Source: an uncultured Draconibacterium sp. (GTDB lineage: Bacteria; Bacteroidota; Bacteroidia; Bacteroidales; Prolixibacteraceae). Taken from it: a DNA stretch of 64,000 nt. Below, one piece after another: positions 26,830 through 35,555 of the stretch (the stretch's first letter is position 1; each line of letters opens with the position of its first letter). The notes beneath the pieces were generated by a model. It did no database searches. It was not told the origin of the DNA and saw only the letters and a program-made list of their open reading frames with translations. Made by a program: the position numbers and the translations under genes. Where the stretch lies: assembly GCA_947492175.1 (NCBI GenBank), contig CANLMQ010000031.1, positions 1 to 64,000 on the forward strand. Reading direction: 5' to 3'.

Positions 26830-28905
26830 ATGATCAGCGATAAACTGGAAAGACGAACCTTTCTAAAATATTGTACTGCAACTGCTATAGGCAGTGGTCT
26901 GATGATCAACCCCATAAATTTATTAGCCAGCGATAAACAAAAAAAGGAGAAATTTAAACTTACCAAACCTCGCTGGATTATTTATGACAATGGCAGTTAC
27001 GATTTAATCTCAAAAGAAATTATTTTAAAAAATTGCCGACCTGCTATTGAAGGCCAGAGCGTTATGCCCAAAAACGTATTTCTTGGAGATTCGCCTAAAG
27101 GGAAACGAATTGTTTACGAGCTTCCCGGTGGATTTTTAATGCTCGACCTTAAAACCAATAAAGACAGTATTTCGATTGGAGCTGAATTTAGCGGATTCTC
27201 AGTAGCACCAAAATGGTTTTACCCCATATCGCAAGCTGAAGTTTTTGGGGTAAATAATTTCTTTAAACAGGGATACGGAACCGATGGACCAAGTGGTGTT
27301 TTTTCGGTTCATAATCAATCAAACAATTTAACTACTACAAACTGGAGCCATGACAGCTTCATGACTTTTGGTTTTCTGGGAGAAGAAGAAACCATTGCTA
27401 TTGGAAACCTTGACCACAACGACTTTTATCAGCGTTTTACTATTTATAATCGTTCACATACTGAAGGAATCAGAAACAGCAGAACAGATCAAAACCAGGT
27501 ATTCTTTGAATCAGGGATGTTACTTGATAAAATCAATATTGAGAATGAATACATCAAACTTCCCGAACTTCACTTTTTTACCGGCAACCGGCCGCTCGAA
27601 ACATTTCAGGAGCTGGCCTGGCACACGATAGGAAAAACGACAGCACACCAAGGCACACCAACAAGCTATCATTGGATTTCTTCACCCAATACCCAGGTTT
27701 CAGAATGTTGTGAGAATTTGGAAAGACAAATTAAAGCTGCAAAACAAAACCAGTTGCCTTTGCATACCTTTTGTATAAAAAACTATTGTATCGAAGGCGA
27801 TTGGCTAGATCCTTATAAAAGCTGGGAGGGAGGACTGGATAATGCTGCACGCACAATTTATAAAGAAGGTCTTCGGGCTGGAATTTCGATATCTCCTTTC
27901 CGTGTTTCGGAAAACAGCAAACTCTACAAGAATCATAAAGACTGGCTAATTCGCAATAAAAAAGACGAAATAATTGTTGAAGAAGTAAATAACGGGGAAC
28001 ACATTTTTTCACTTGACCCCAGTCATCCGGGAGTACAAAAGTATATTTCAAAAGTATTTAAAAGCCTGCGAAAAATGGGCTTTATCTTTTATGAAACACT
28101 ACACATGGAATATGGCTTAAAAGACTCGAACCAGGTAAAACGCAATCGTTACGGAAAGTCTTCGGTTCAAATATTCAGGGAAATATGTTCTGTTATCAGA
28201 AGTGAGATTGGCCCGGGCAGTTTATGGATGGCAGGTCAAACGCCTTATTCTCCGGCAATTGGATTTGCCGACATTGTAAAATTAAATAGCCCTGTAGCAG
28301 GAAAATGGGATAGCAAAACACTACAGAATTTTGTGCGCGAAACCTGGTATTCTCACTATTTTAACAATATATACTGGCAAAACTCTCCAGGAGAAATTTC
28401 AATGGAAAATCAGGCAGGACTGAATGAAACAGAGAAACAAAGTCTGGCTCTGTGGACAGGTATGCTTGGAGGGGCAGTAGGAACAAGCGATAATATTTCG
28501 GAATGGAACCAGGAGCAGTTACAAACCTTCCGTTTTTTGGAGCCCAGCAAACGACAGCAAAACGCCTATCTGCCATTTTGGCCCGACGATGAACCGATAA
28601 AAGTTGCCATTCGTTTTTATAAAAGTCACCGCGGATGGGGAATTCTGTTTTTTAACGATAAAAGTGCTCCCATTAGGCAAACCTTCGAAATATTTAACTT
28701 GATTGAGAAAGAAGAAATGTTTGTTTATTCGTGGGATAATAACAGATTGGCCTTTGGAAAACAAAACATACTGACTGTTGTACTGGAACCTTATCAGTCA
28801 AAACTGTTTTATTTGAGCGACACAGAAGAGGCACCGGATCCAAACCTAACTTTGGGAGGCGAATTACCAAGAGATAAAACAGAAGATTTGTCAGTAAAAA
28901 AATAA
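26830..28905 (+). CDS. Tat-exported GH36/clan-D alpha-galactosidase-like protein, catalytic acids not evident
   Basis: The N-terminus carries a twin-arginine motif (ERRTFLKYCTATAIGSGLMI), so the protein is probably exported folded. The centre resembles the GH36-type TIM barrel: RAGISISPFRVSENSKLYKNHKDWLIR at about residue 349 matches the EPEMVSxDSxLYxxHPDW region, and SLDPSHPGVQKYISKVFKSLRKMGF precedes the nucleophile strand. That strand reads FIFYETLHM where family members have YxKxD, and the acid/base region reads KLNSPVAGKW where they have RxGxDV. Both catalytic Asp therefore seem to be replaced in my manual alignment. It is 691 aa and stands alone, overlapping the convergent EamA gene by 15 nt. 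It may be a non-hydrolysing binding protein, a divergent enzyme, or a misjudged alignment. Confidence 0.65.
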   Translation: MISDKLERRTFLKYCTATAIGSGLMINPINLLASDKQKKEKFKLTKPRWIIYDNGSYDLISKEIILKNCRPAIEGQSVMPKNVFLGDSPKGKRIVYELPGGFLMLDLKTNKDSISIGAEFSGFSVAPKWFYPISQAEVFGVNNFFKQGYGTDGPSGVFSVHNQSNNLTTTNWSHDSFMTFGFLGEEETIAIGNLDHNDFYQRFTIYNRSHTEGIRNSRTDQNQVFFESGMLLDKINIENEYIKLPELHFFTGNRPLETFQELAWHTIGKTTAHQGTPTSYHWISSPNTQVSECCENLERQIKAAKQNQLPLHTFCIKNYCIEGDWLDPYKSWEGGLDNAARTIYKEGLRAGISISPFRVSENSKLYKNHKDWLIRNKKDEIIVEEVNNGEHIFSLDPSHPGVQKYISKVFKSLRKMGFIFYETLHMEYGLKDSNQVKRNRYGKSSVQIFREICSVIRSEIGPGSLWMAGQTPYSPAIGFADIVKLNSPVAGKWDSKTLQNFVRETWYSHYFNNIYWQNSPGEISMENQAGLNETEKQSLALWTGMLGGAVGTSDNISEWNQEQLQTFRFLEPSKRQQNAYLPFWPDDEPIKVAIRFYKSHRGWGILFFNDKSAPIRQTFEIFNLIEKEEMFVYSWDNNRLAFGKQNILTVVLEPYQSKLFYLSDTEEAPDPNLTLGGELPRDKTEDLSVKK

Positions 28906-29802
28906 AACCACTCCCGAAACGGTTATAACAGCTCCCAAAATTTCTTTCCAGTTTACTTTTTCGTTAAAGAGTATCATGGACGGACCGATAATAAGCACCG
29001 GAACAATTGCCATTAAAGTTGCGGCAATACCAGCTTGCGTATGTTGAACTGCCAAAAGAGAAAACGAAACCCCCAGAAAAGGTCCGAAAAAAGCTCCCAA
29101 AGTAATTCGTTTCATAGCCGATTTATGCAGAACTGCGTCCCATACCTTTGACCAACGTCGCATAAAAAAGAATAAAACAGAAAAACCAATCATACCGGTT
29201 AATACTCTAATTTGCGAGGCAGAAAAAGCATCATAATCACCCATTCCCTTTTTACTAATCACTAATCCGGCAGCTTGCCCCAATGCTCCTCCCAAAGCCA
29301 GTAAAATTCCGGTTATTGAATAGCCCGATTTTATTTTTTTTACAACTGTTCCGTTTTCTTCAGTTTTTTCACGTTTAAGAATTACCAGTACTATCCCGCT
29401 CATTGTAATTCCCATACCAAGCCAGCTCATAGGTTCCAAAACCTCTCCTAAAAGAAGCCAACCAATTAAAGCAGCAAAGGGAGGAGCCAGCGCCATCATT
29501 AACATCGAAATTCGAGCTCCCACAACAACAAAAGCCTGAAACAAAAGCAAGTCGCCAATTACAAAACCAATCAAGCCCGACAATGCCAGCCACTTCCATT
29601 GAAACCAGGTTGCATCGGTTGGAAAGAAAAAACCACGGGTAAACCAACTGTAAAACCCAATAAAAAAGAAAGCTATTACCAACCTAATCAGATTAACCGA
29701 TAACGAGCCAACCTTTTTTCCTGCCGATTCAAATGCAAGGCTTGTAATAGTCCAGAAAACTGCGGTTAAAACTCCGGCTATCTCTCCTAAATGATTTTGC
29801 AT
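28891..29802 (-). CDS. EamA-family (DMT superfamily) transporter
   Basis: This is an inner-membrane permease with about ten transmembrane helices in two EamA repeats (residues ~5-140 and ~160-300). The repeat ends are WLLLGEVLEPMSWLGMGITMSGIVLVIL and MILFNEKVNWKEILGAVITVSGVVLFFY, the typical GExLxxxxxxGxxxIxxGxxL pattern. The substrate is unknown; family members export metabolites or amino acids. At 303 aa the length is normal. Its 3' end overlaps the convergent GH36-like gene by 15 nt, and no terminator is apparent. Confidence 0.9.
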   Translation of the reverse strand: MQNHLGEIAGVLTAVFWTITSLAFESAGKKVGSLSVNLIRLVIAFFFIGFYSWFTRGFFFPTDATWFQWKWLALSGLIGFVIGDLLLFQAFVVVGARISMLMMALAPPFAALIGWLLLGEVLEPMSWLGMGITMSGIVLVILKREKTEENGTVVKKIKSGYSITGILLALGGALGQAAGLVISKKGMGDYDAFSASQIRVLTGMIGFSVLFFFMRRWSKVWDAVLHKSAMKRITLGAFFGPFLGVSFSLLAVQHTQAGIAATLMAIVPVLIIGPSMILFNEKVNWKEILGAVITVSGVVLFFY

Positions 29803-29923
29803 GGAAACAAAAATATAAAATTGAAAAGAAAGATTCTCTTCAAAATCACAAACCAGAGATTTAATCTATCCCTCCCGATAATGACTATCTTACGGAAGAT
29901 GTCAATTTATAAAATCACCATTA

Positions 29924-31009
29924 TTAAGCATACCACCCTCGCTTCCTGTTTTTCAGGTTATTTAATGTGTCAATACAAATATTTACATCGTTTACGATCT
30001 GAAAGTCAAACATTCCTACACAGATAAAATCCGAACCATTTTCGAACGCCCACTTGAAACCATCTTTGGGAGGGATGGCACCAGCAGCTAGAACTTTGAA
30101 ACCTATCATTGGCACTTGTGTACGATTTAAAAACGCGATGGTTTGCTCAGGGAACGGACACCAAAGATTGTCGTGAAACTCGTTGTGGTCTGGGCTGAAA
30201 TTATTTTTTATTGTTCCTGTAAATTCATATTTTTTTCTGTGTTCGCGCGGATGGGCCGACCAATAATTATCGTGGTGCATCGTTTTCTGGTAAAAGTCCG
30301 GAATAATCCCATTTTCTTCACAAATAATCAATGTATCAATCGTATGTGCTGCCAAACCTGCCACACACCCCTGTCTTCTGACCTCGTCTATCATCTTGCC
30401 AATTAAATCAATCTTGTTATCACGTACGCATATGTCGGCCTGCGCCCCATGCGTGTGTATAAAATCAACTCCGCCATCAACTGCTTTTTTAACTTCTTCG
30501 AGGATAATATCATCTGATCCATATAGAGAAGCAAAAAGAGACACTTTAATCTTACTACCAGTCAATTTTTTGTATTTATTTATAAGAGGTAAAGTTCCTA
30601 AACTAATATTGATGTTATTAATCCCAGCCTGCTCAGCTAACATCAGGGTTTCGAAGGCTTTTCTTTCTGTATTGTAAGCTTTGGATAACGAGTTAACATA
30701 TCTCAAATCGCGTGGGTGCATATTAGATGCAAGAATGTTACCACCCAAAATTAACCTGCTTATTTCGTGAGATCCGAGTTTTCCCTTAGGTAGTTCCCCT
30801 TTCAATTCGTTTATCCCCACTTTGTTGACCTGTATTGTCGCCCCCGATGTGGTATCCACACCATTGAATTCTGCATTACGGATTGCACTCCATCCCGTTA
30901 ATCCCAAAACAGGCAGGACTGTCAGGTTTTTCAACATTTCTCGCCGTTTGTTAACATCTGCAGGTATCTCAGCTACATCGGTTGCCTGTTCTTTCGTTCT
31001 CCCTGTCAA
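29924..31009 (-). CDS. Exported aldo/keto-reductase-like TIM-barrel protein
   Basis: The N-terminus has a Tat-like motif (KRREMLKNLTVLPVLGLTGWSA). The body resembles the aldo/keto-reductase-like proteins found beside Gfo/Idh genes in Bacteroidota and Planctomycetes: SRLILGGNILASNMHPRD, LMLAEQAGINNINIS, DGGVDFIHTHGAQAD, VPMIGFKVLAAGAIPPKDGFKWAFENGSDFICVGMFDFQIVNDV. I cannot identify the canonical AKR Tyr/Lys/His tetrad, so activity is uncertain. The likely start is TTG 31009, overlapping the DoxX stop as TTGA; no better ATG precedes the Tat motif. It is the last gene of the minus-strand operon. Confidence 0.7.
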   Translation of the reverse strand: MTGRTKEQATDVAEIPADVNKRREMLKNLTVLPVLGLTGWSAIRNAEFNGVDTTSGATIQVNKVGINELKGELPKGKLGSHEISRLILGGNILASNMHPRDLRYVNSLSKAYNTERKAFETLMLAEQAGINNINISLGTLPLINKYKKLTGSKIKVSLFASLYGSDDIILEEVKKAVDGGVDFIHTHGAQADICVRDNKIDLIGKMIDEVRRQGCVAGLAAHTIDTLIICEENGIIPDFYQKTMHHDNYWSAHPREHRKKYEFTGTIKNNFSPDHNEFHDNLWCPFPEQTIAFLNRTQVPMIGFKVLAAGAIPPKDGFKWAFENGSDFICVGMFDFQIVNDVNICIDTLNNLKNRKRGWYA

Positions 31010-31470
31010 AATTTTAACTCATATTTGCTTCCTTCCAATAAACGAATAGCGTTATCCAGTCCATAGCCCTTTTCCTTGTAACAAAAGAAAAAGATAAGTA
31101 CTGCCGCTTCAATAGATAGTTGGTTGATGATATAAACCGATCCGTCTCCTGTCAATAAACTAGCACCAAAAGGTGGATAGGCAAAATAGTACAATACAAG
31201 CAGCAAAGCACCGGCCAGGGATGCCCAACGAACAAACATCCCAAGGAATAATGCCAAACCAATTAAGACCAGCCCCCACACATTAAGAAAGTCGATTACG
31301 GCAAGCTGTACAGAAGAGGCCGCCAACCAATGATAGACCCCCGAAAGGAAACTTCGGCTATCGTTCAAAATAGATTCTGCAGACCAGCTATTAGAAAAGA
31401 GTTTGATACATCCTTCATACAGAAAATGCCAACCGATGGCCATGCGTATTATGGTAATGATATTCTTCAT
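31006..31470 (-). CDS. DoxX-family membrane protein
   Basis: The protein has four predicted transmembrane segments in 154 aa (IIRMAIGWHFLYEGCIKL, VIDFLNVWGLVLIGLALFLGMF, WASLAGALLLVLYYFAYPPF, IINQLSIEAAVLIFFFCYKEKG). The opening RMAIGWHFLYEGCIKL is typical of DoxX-type proteins, which are linked to quinone or thiosulfate redox reactions. Its place between a porin-like gene and an exported reductase-like gene suggests that it links periplasmic oxidation to the quinone pool (inference). Confidence 0.8.
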   Translation of the reverse strand: MKNIITIIRMAIGWHFLYEGCIKLFSNSWSAESILNDSRSFLSGVYHWLAASSVQLAVIDFLNVWGLVLIGLALFLGMFVRWASLAGALLLVLYYFAYPPFGASLLTGDGSVYIINQLSIEAAVLIFFFCYKEKGYGLDNAIRLLEGSKYELKF

Positions 31471-31487
31471 CTTAATGGATTAAGTTA

Positions 31488-32762
31488 TTAAAAAGAATAT
31501 TTTAGCGATAATAATGTCCTGAAATTACTAACAACAGTTGTATTTGTCACGCCCCCTTTCATATCCCCGTTAACTGTTCCGTAACTAGCAGTTGAGTATT
31601 CTCCTTCCAAAGACATACTAATTTTATTTTCTGTATATACCACCCGGGGGGCAATACGGTAAACACTTCCGATATCCGTGCCCCGTGAATAAATCGGCCC
31701 GTCTATTAAATCATCTGATCCTAAGTTCTTACTGTATCCACAGAATAAACCAGCATAGAGCTTCTTTCCTGTGGTCTGAAAATCTACCCATGACGACACT
31801 GTGTTCAGGTTTGAAAACTCTTTTTCCCCTGTCTGGACATTAGTAATTTCCTTTACAGCATAACCTCCCAACATTAACTGATCATAACCATTTTGGGCAT
31901 AAACCCCCTGTGCTTTTATTGTTAATAACGTTGTAGTTGCTTTTATAAACCCCATCATTAATATTCCTGTCAACGACTTTTTTGTCGCAAAAATTTCACC
32001 GGCTTCATTTTCTGTATGCAATTCAGGGACGATTTTTTTATAGTCTATCCCGACTCCTGCATATATTCCAGAAGAATCGGCACTATATTGCACCTGAAAA
32101 TGGAGATTAGGGATTCTCGAGTTCCTTAAATACTGCGATCCCGGGCCGTCAGGGCCAGTCCCTGTAAAATCCCTTTGGGAAAGCATGCTACCAATTAGCT
32201 TCAGCTTACCTAACTTTCGAATTATTTGCAGTTGCGGGTTACGTGACATCGGATGAAAAGGGGCACCAGCACTAAAAGATATAACACTGGGGAAAAAGCC
32301 CGGTATTGACATTGGGTGCCAGTACTGGCCTGCCAGCAATTCAGTCTTTCCCCAGTTGAACTTCATATAGGCACTAAATAGCCTTAATCCATTTAAATCA
32401 CTGAAATACTTATTTTCATTCCCATAAAAATCTGCTTCCACCAATCCATTTGTCAGAGCACCAAAGAAAACAGGACCGGATATATTACATCTTACCCGGG
32501 AATGGATAGATAGCATATTAAGGCTACCTACTGCATGAACATCATTTCCGTTTTCATCATACAAAACATTCTCAGGATACAGATCAACAAGGCCTTCCCT
32601 GGCATTGACTGTCTGACGTGTATCGGAAAATATTTCATACTTGATAAATCCTGAAAATTTGATTCTGAAATCCGTTTTGTCTTTTTCTTTATTATCATTA
32701 TCCCTCGAATAACTATTGAAAAACAAGAACAGAAAAGGGATTATCGCAATTATTCGAACCAT
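31488..32762 (-). CDS. Outer-membrane porin-like beta-barrel
   Basis: The family is not recognised with certainty. A signal peptide (MVRIIAIIPFLFLFFNSYS) precedes a 400-residue chain with alternating beta-strand character: FRIKFSGFIKYEIFSDTRQTV, GPVFFGALTNGLVEADFYGNEN, FSAYMKFNWGKTELLAGQYWHPM, and a terminal strand TLLSLKYSF ending in Phe, as expected for BAM-inserted barrels. The pattern of GxxxxxxxYDTR and GQYWHP resembles DcaP-like porins. It lies 11 nt after the DUF2271-like gene and 17 nt before DoxX, so it is co-transcribed with them. Confidence 0.7.
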   Translation of the reverse strand: MVRIIAIIPFLFLFFNSYSRDNDNKEKDKTDFRIKFSGFIKYEIFSDTRQTVNAREGLVDLYPENVLYDENGNDVHAVGSLNMLSIHSRVRCNISGPVFFGALTNGLVEADFYGNENKYFSDLNGLRLFSAYMKFNWGKTELLAGQYWHPMSIPGFFPSVISFSAGAPFHPMSRNPQLQIIRKLGKLKLIGSMLSQRDFTGTGPDGPGSQYLRNSRIPNLHFQVQYSADSSGIYAGVGIDYKKIVPELHTENEAGEIFATKKSLTGILMMGFIKATTTLLTIKAQGVYAQNGYDQLMLGGYAVKEITNVQTGEKEFSNLNTVSSWVDFQTTGKKLYAGLFCGYSKNLGSDDLIDGPIYSRGTDIGSVYRIAPRVVYTENKISMSLEGEYSTASYGTVNGDMKGGVTNTTVVSNFRTLLSLKYSF

Positions 32763-32773
32763 AATAATTAACC

Positions 32774-33487
32774 TTATAATATTCTTGGTTTAGGTTTTAC
32801 TACTGATATAGTTATCTCGTCAAAAACATCTTTTGCTGTAGTTATCCCATCCAGTGATTTTACGATTTCACCATTATTGACCATCAGGCTGATCCCTACA
32901 AGTTCAGGAACAACAGTATTGCCCTCTACTGCCTCAATACTGGCTTTATAAACCAAGGCGGGTTGTCCCGTGCCCCAGGCATCTGACTGTTTTGTCTCCT
33001 TATCAAATTCAGGGAAGTGCTCGTTGTAATCCCCCGATAGGTTCATTTCTATCCAGCAGTTCCACTTACTGCCAGGTTCTACCTGTGCCCTGCTTGTAAA
33101 GTACCCGGGTTGGGGGGTCGCACCAGATACTGCATCAAGATCCTCGTCTGACTGGCTTTTTTGCTCCTTTTCCCTGGCATTTACCAAATCCCATTTGGGA
33201 AGAGCTGACGGAACGGCTACTTTTCCTTCCCAGTCGCCAACCCCTGCACGATTGGTGACAAATATGGTCTGCAATTCTTGTGTTTCGGGGTTTTCAAGCC
33301 ATATGGCAAATGTCGGTGATTCGCCAAAAACAGACTGCATTACCAGCTCCTCATTAATATGTATTTTAAATTCTATCTCGGTCTTGCCCCAGGTCCGTGA
33401 ATAGGCAAGCAAAACAAAACAGCCTGCAAAAACTACCAAGGAAAGCACAACTATAGAAAGCCTCCTTTTTAACTTTTTAAAGTTCAT
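32774..33487 (-). CDS. DUF2271-like membrane-anchored protein with flavinylation-type motif
   Basis: An N-terminal transmembrane anchor (SIVVLSLVVFAGCFVLLAYS, residues 11-30) is followed by a periplasmic domain resembling DUF2271: TFAIWLENPETQELQTIFVTNRAGVGDW, LPKWDLVNAR, DAVSGATPQPG and WNCWIEMNLSGDYNEHFPEF. DAVSGAT at residues 118-124 fits the Dxx(S/T)GAT sequon at which ApbE attaches FMN to Thr in NqrC, RnfG and related proteins. It may therefore be an extracytosolic flavoprotein. Neighbours are a porin, DoxX and Tat-exported oxidoreductases in one operon. No apbE gene is in the window. Confidence 0.65.
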   Translation of the reverse strand: MNFKKLKRRLSIVVLSLVVFAGCFVLLAYSRTWGKTEIEFKIHINEELVMQSVFGESPTFAIWLENPETQELQTIFVTNRAGVGDWEGKVAVPSALPKWDLVNAREKEQKSQSDEDLDAVSGATPQPGYFTSRAQVEPGSKWNCWIEMNLSGDYNEHFPEFDKETKQSDAWGTGQPALVYKASIEAVEGNTVVPELVGISLMVNNGEIVKSLDGITTAKDVFDEITISVVKPKPRIL

Positions 33488-33533
33488 TCGTTCTCGTTTT
33501 TATCTTTCTTTATTTGTTTTTATTCTTTTTACA

Positions 33534-34979
33534 TCATACTTCTTTGGGGATTTCAAATCCTTTTCTGTACTGGCCATAAACCATCTCCTGTGCTTTACTG
33601 TCGTTTAATATGGCTTCATATTCAGGTGAGAACATTAGTTGTTTACAACCCGACCTGTAGGATAAATTGGCCAGATGGATCATGATCGAACTTTTATGCC
33701 CTTCCACTATTGGGGCATTAGGCTGGTTTCGGGTGCGGATACAGTCGAAGAAATTCAGAAGGTGTTCTTTCAAATGATAATGTGCTGCTTGTTCTGCTGC
33801 AATCCTGCCATCTTTATCAAAGACTTGCCAGCCTCCCCCCATTCGCCCGGCAAACATCATCTGTTTGGTGCCAAGGATTTCTATACGTGTCCCGTTATGC
33901 AGCCAATCAGGGAAATCATCCCCAAAACGGATATCATTATTTGACTTGCCCAGGTAAGGGGAACAATCCCCCGCTTCCACGGTCATTGCATATTTGCCAA
34001 AATCATAAGTAGCCATCTGGTAATCCGGGAAGTCCCTGTTATCTTCAAAAAAGTATCTGCCCCCTGCACAGTATACCGAAGACGGTAAGTCGGGGTTGCC
34101 CAATATTAGCCGTGCCATGTCCAACTGGTGCACTACTTCATTGCTCATGGCATTCCCACCACCGTAGTCCCAGTAATAATGCCATGATTTATTCCTTGAT
34201 ACATTGTAGGGCACTTTTGGTGCAGGGCCTAACCACATATCCCAATCGATTGTGTCAGGCGCTTTTGTGTCTTCTTTTTCGTTAAACGGGATTGGGCCAG
34301 GCAACATACTTTTTACATGCACTGCAACCAAGTCTCCCAATTCACCACTCTTAATATATTCTCCTGCTGTAAGGGCTTCCTGTGCACTTCGGTTATGTGT
34401 ACCACATTGTACGATCCGTTCGTACTTCATAGTTGCCTCAATCATTTTCTGCCCTTCGGAAATATTGTGCGAGATACATTTCTCAACGTAAACATCTTTT
34501 CCTGCCTGGCAGGCCCATATGGTTGCCAATGCATGCCAGTGCTCGGGAGTGGCGATGAATACAGCATCAACTTCTTTATCATCAAATACCTTGCGCATGT
34601 CCCGGACACGGATAGGCTTAAAGCCTTGCTTCTTTTCAAGTACAGCAATCGCGTGACCTCCACGGGTGTCGTCAACATCACAAACATATTTGACACTGAA
34701 ATTTTCGTTTGTCTCAGCTGCCTGTAAAATCATATGTGAACCCCAGCCGCCAGCGCCTATCAGCGCTACAACGATGGTATCGTTGGCGCTTTTATTTTTT
34801 CCACTGCTAAAAGAGGATTTTATGGTTTTCCTATAGGAAGGTTCCTCCCGCGAAACTATACTTGTAGATTCATTTGATTCGGACAGGTTTCCTTCTGTTT
34901 TACTTCCCTGACAGGATGTTGCAAGGCCCAGGCCTGCAATCCCAGTCCCTGCCAAATAAAAAAAATTTCTTCGTTTCAT
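33534..34979 (-). CDS. Tat-exported Gfo/Idh/MocA-family oxidoreductase (1)
   Basis: It is an NAD(P)-dependent dehydrogenase of sugars or cyclitols. A Tat-like start MKRRNFFYLAGTGIAGLGLATSC also ends in a lipobox-like Cys. The Rossmann fold follows: VVALIGAGGWGSHM at about residue 68, YVCDVDD, VFIATPEHWHA, and VEKCISHN, where the usual EKP reads EKC. The C-terminal domain contains WHYYWDYGGGNAMSNEVVHQLDMARLILG, with the His and Asp of the active-site HxxD. ATG 34979 is chosen because it gives the Tat motif at the N-terminus; the frame extends upstream by 25 codons without support. It heads the five-gene operon going down to 29924. Confidence 0.85.
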   Translation of the reverse strand: MKRRNFFYLAGTGIAGLGLATSCQGSKTEGNLSESNESTSIVSREEPSYRKTIKSSFSSGKNKSANDTIVVALIGAGGWGSHMILQAAETNENFSVKYVCDVDDTRGGHAIAVLEKKQGFKPIRVRDMRKVFDDKEVDAVFIATPEHWHALATIWACQAGKDVYVEKCISHNISEGQKMIEATMKYERIVQCGTHNRSAQEALTAGEYIKSGELGDLVAVHVKSMLPGPIPFNEKEDTKAPDTIDWDMWLGPAPKVPYNVSRNKSWHYYWDYGGGNAMSNEVVHQLDMARLILGNPDLPSSVYCAGGRYFFEDNRDFPDYQMATYDFGKYAMTVEAGDCSPYLGKSNNDIRFGDDFPDWLHNGTRIEILGTKQMMFAGRMGGGWQVFDKDGRIAAEQAAHYHLKEHLLNFFDCIRTRNQPNAPIVEGHKSSIMIHLANLSYRSGCKQLMFSPEYEAILNDSKAQEMVYGQYRKGFEIPKEV

Positions 34980-35046
34980 TGGTTGTTTTTTAAAAATTTT
35001 AAACTCATTTGTTATTATTCGCCAAAAAAACACAAGTGAATGTTCT

Positions 35047-35274
35047 TCAGTCAATTGTCAATATATTCCATTCATCCTCTCCAAGATCTTTAACATCTTT
35101 TGAATACAGACAACCGTATGTAACAATATAGTGATGGCCATTCTCTTTATGGAATGCCGCCACCCAAAATGACTATGGAAATTTATTGGCATTCTCAGGA
35201 TCCGGCTAATGAATATCAGTATTCCAAGTTATAATAGCTGCTCCATCCACATAAGATATATTAATTAATGTCAT
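35047..35274 (-). pseudogene. Decayed coding remnant with two in-frame TAG codons
   Basis: Translated from an ATG at 35274 the frame reads MTLINISYVDGAAIITWNTDIH, stop, PDPENANKFP, stop, SFWVAAFHKENGHHYIVTYG, then CLYSKDVKDLGEDEWNILTID and a final stop. The composition looks like real protein, and both internal stops are TAG, as expected from TGG (Trp) mutations. I do not recognise the parent family. A second fragment in another frame, MNGQMIHFTGSLQLWSKEKV, lies just upstream at 35299-35367. Confidence 0.35.
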
Positions 35275-35357
35275 TGTATGTTAGAATATGATTCCCGACT
35301 ACTCGGCAACTTTCTCTTTTGACCACAATTGAAGAGATCCGGTAAAGTGTATCATTT

Positions 35358-35516
35358 GCCCATTCATCCCTTTTTTTTTAAAAAAAAATGGGCTGTCCGA
35401 CATATATTATTTCACTAATTTCAGATACGTTATGAAATGGTTCTGCAAAAATCAATTTACAACTTTAAAGAAAAATCGACATGGAGTATCTTTTTAATAT
35501 TTATTATTGTCGGACA
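35358..35516. repeat. Nested inverted repeats in a gene-poor 500-bp gap
   Basis: GCCCAT at 35358-35363 pairs with ATGGGC at 35388-35393 around a T9A9 tract, forming a terminator-like hairpin usable by the minus-strand gene upstream. Directly next to it TGTCCGACA (35394-35402) is inverted at 35508-35516 (TGTCGGACA), bounding 123 nt with no supported gene. This could be the remnant of a small insertion element; no transposase is present. Confidence 0.4.
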
Positions 35517-35555
35517 CTATTAGACGTTTTAATTTACGTTATCAATGTCCACATC

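Noticed and set aside
33534..34979. GH109 (NAD-dependent glycosidase) as an identity for the first Gfo/Idh protein
   Set aside because: GH109 shares the Rossmann fold and Tat signal, but I do not see its characteristic active-site region, so the general oxidoreductase call is safer.
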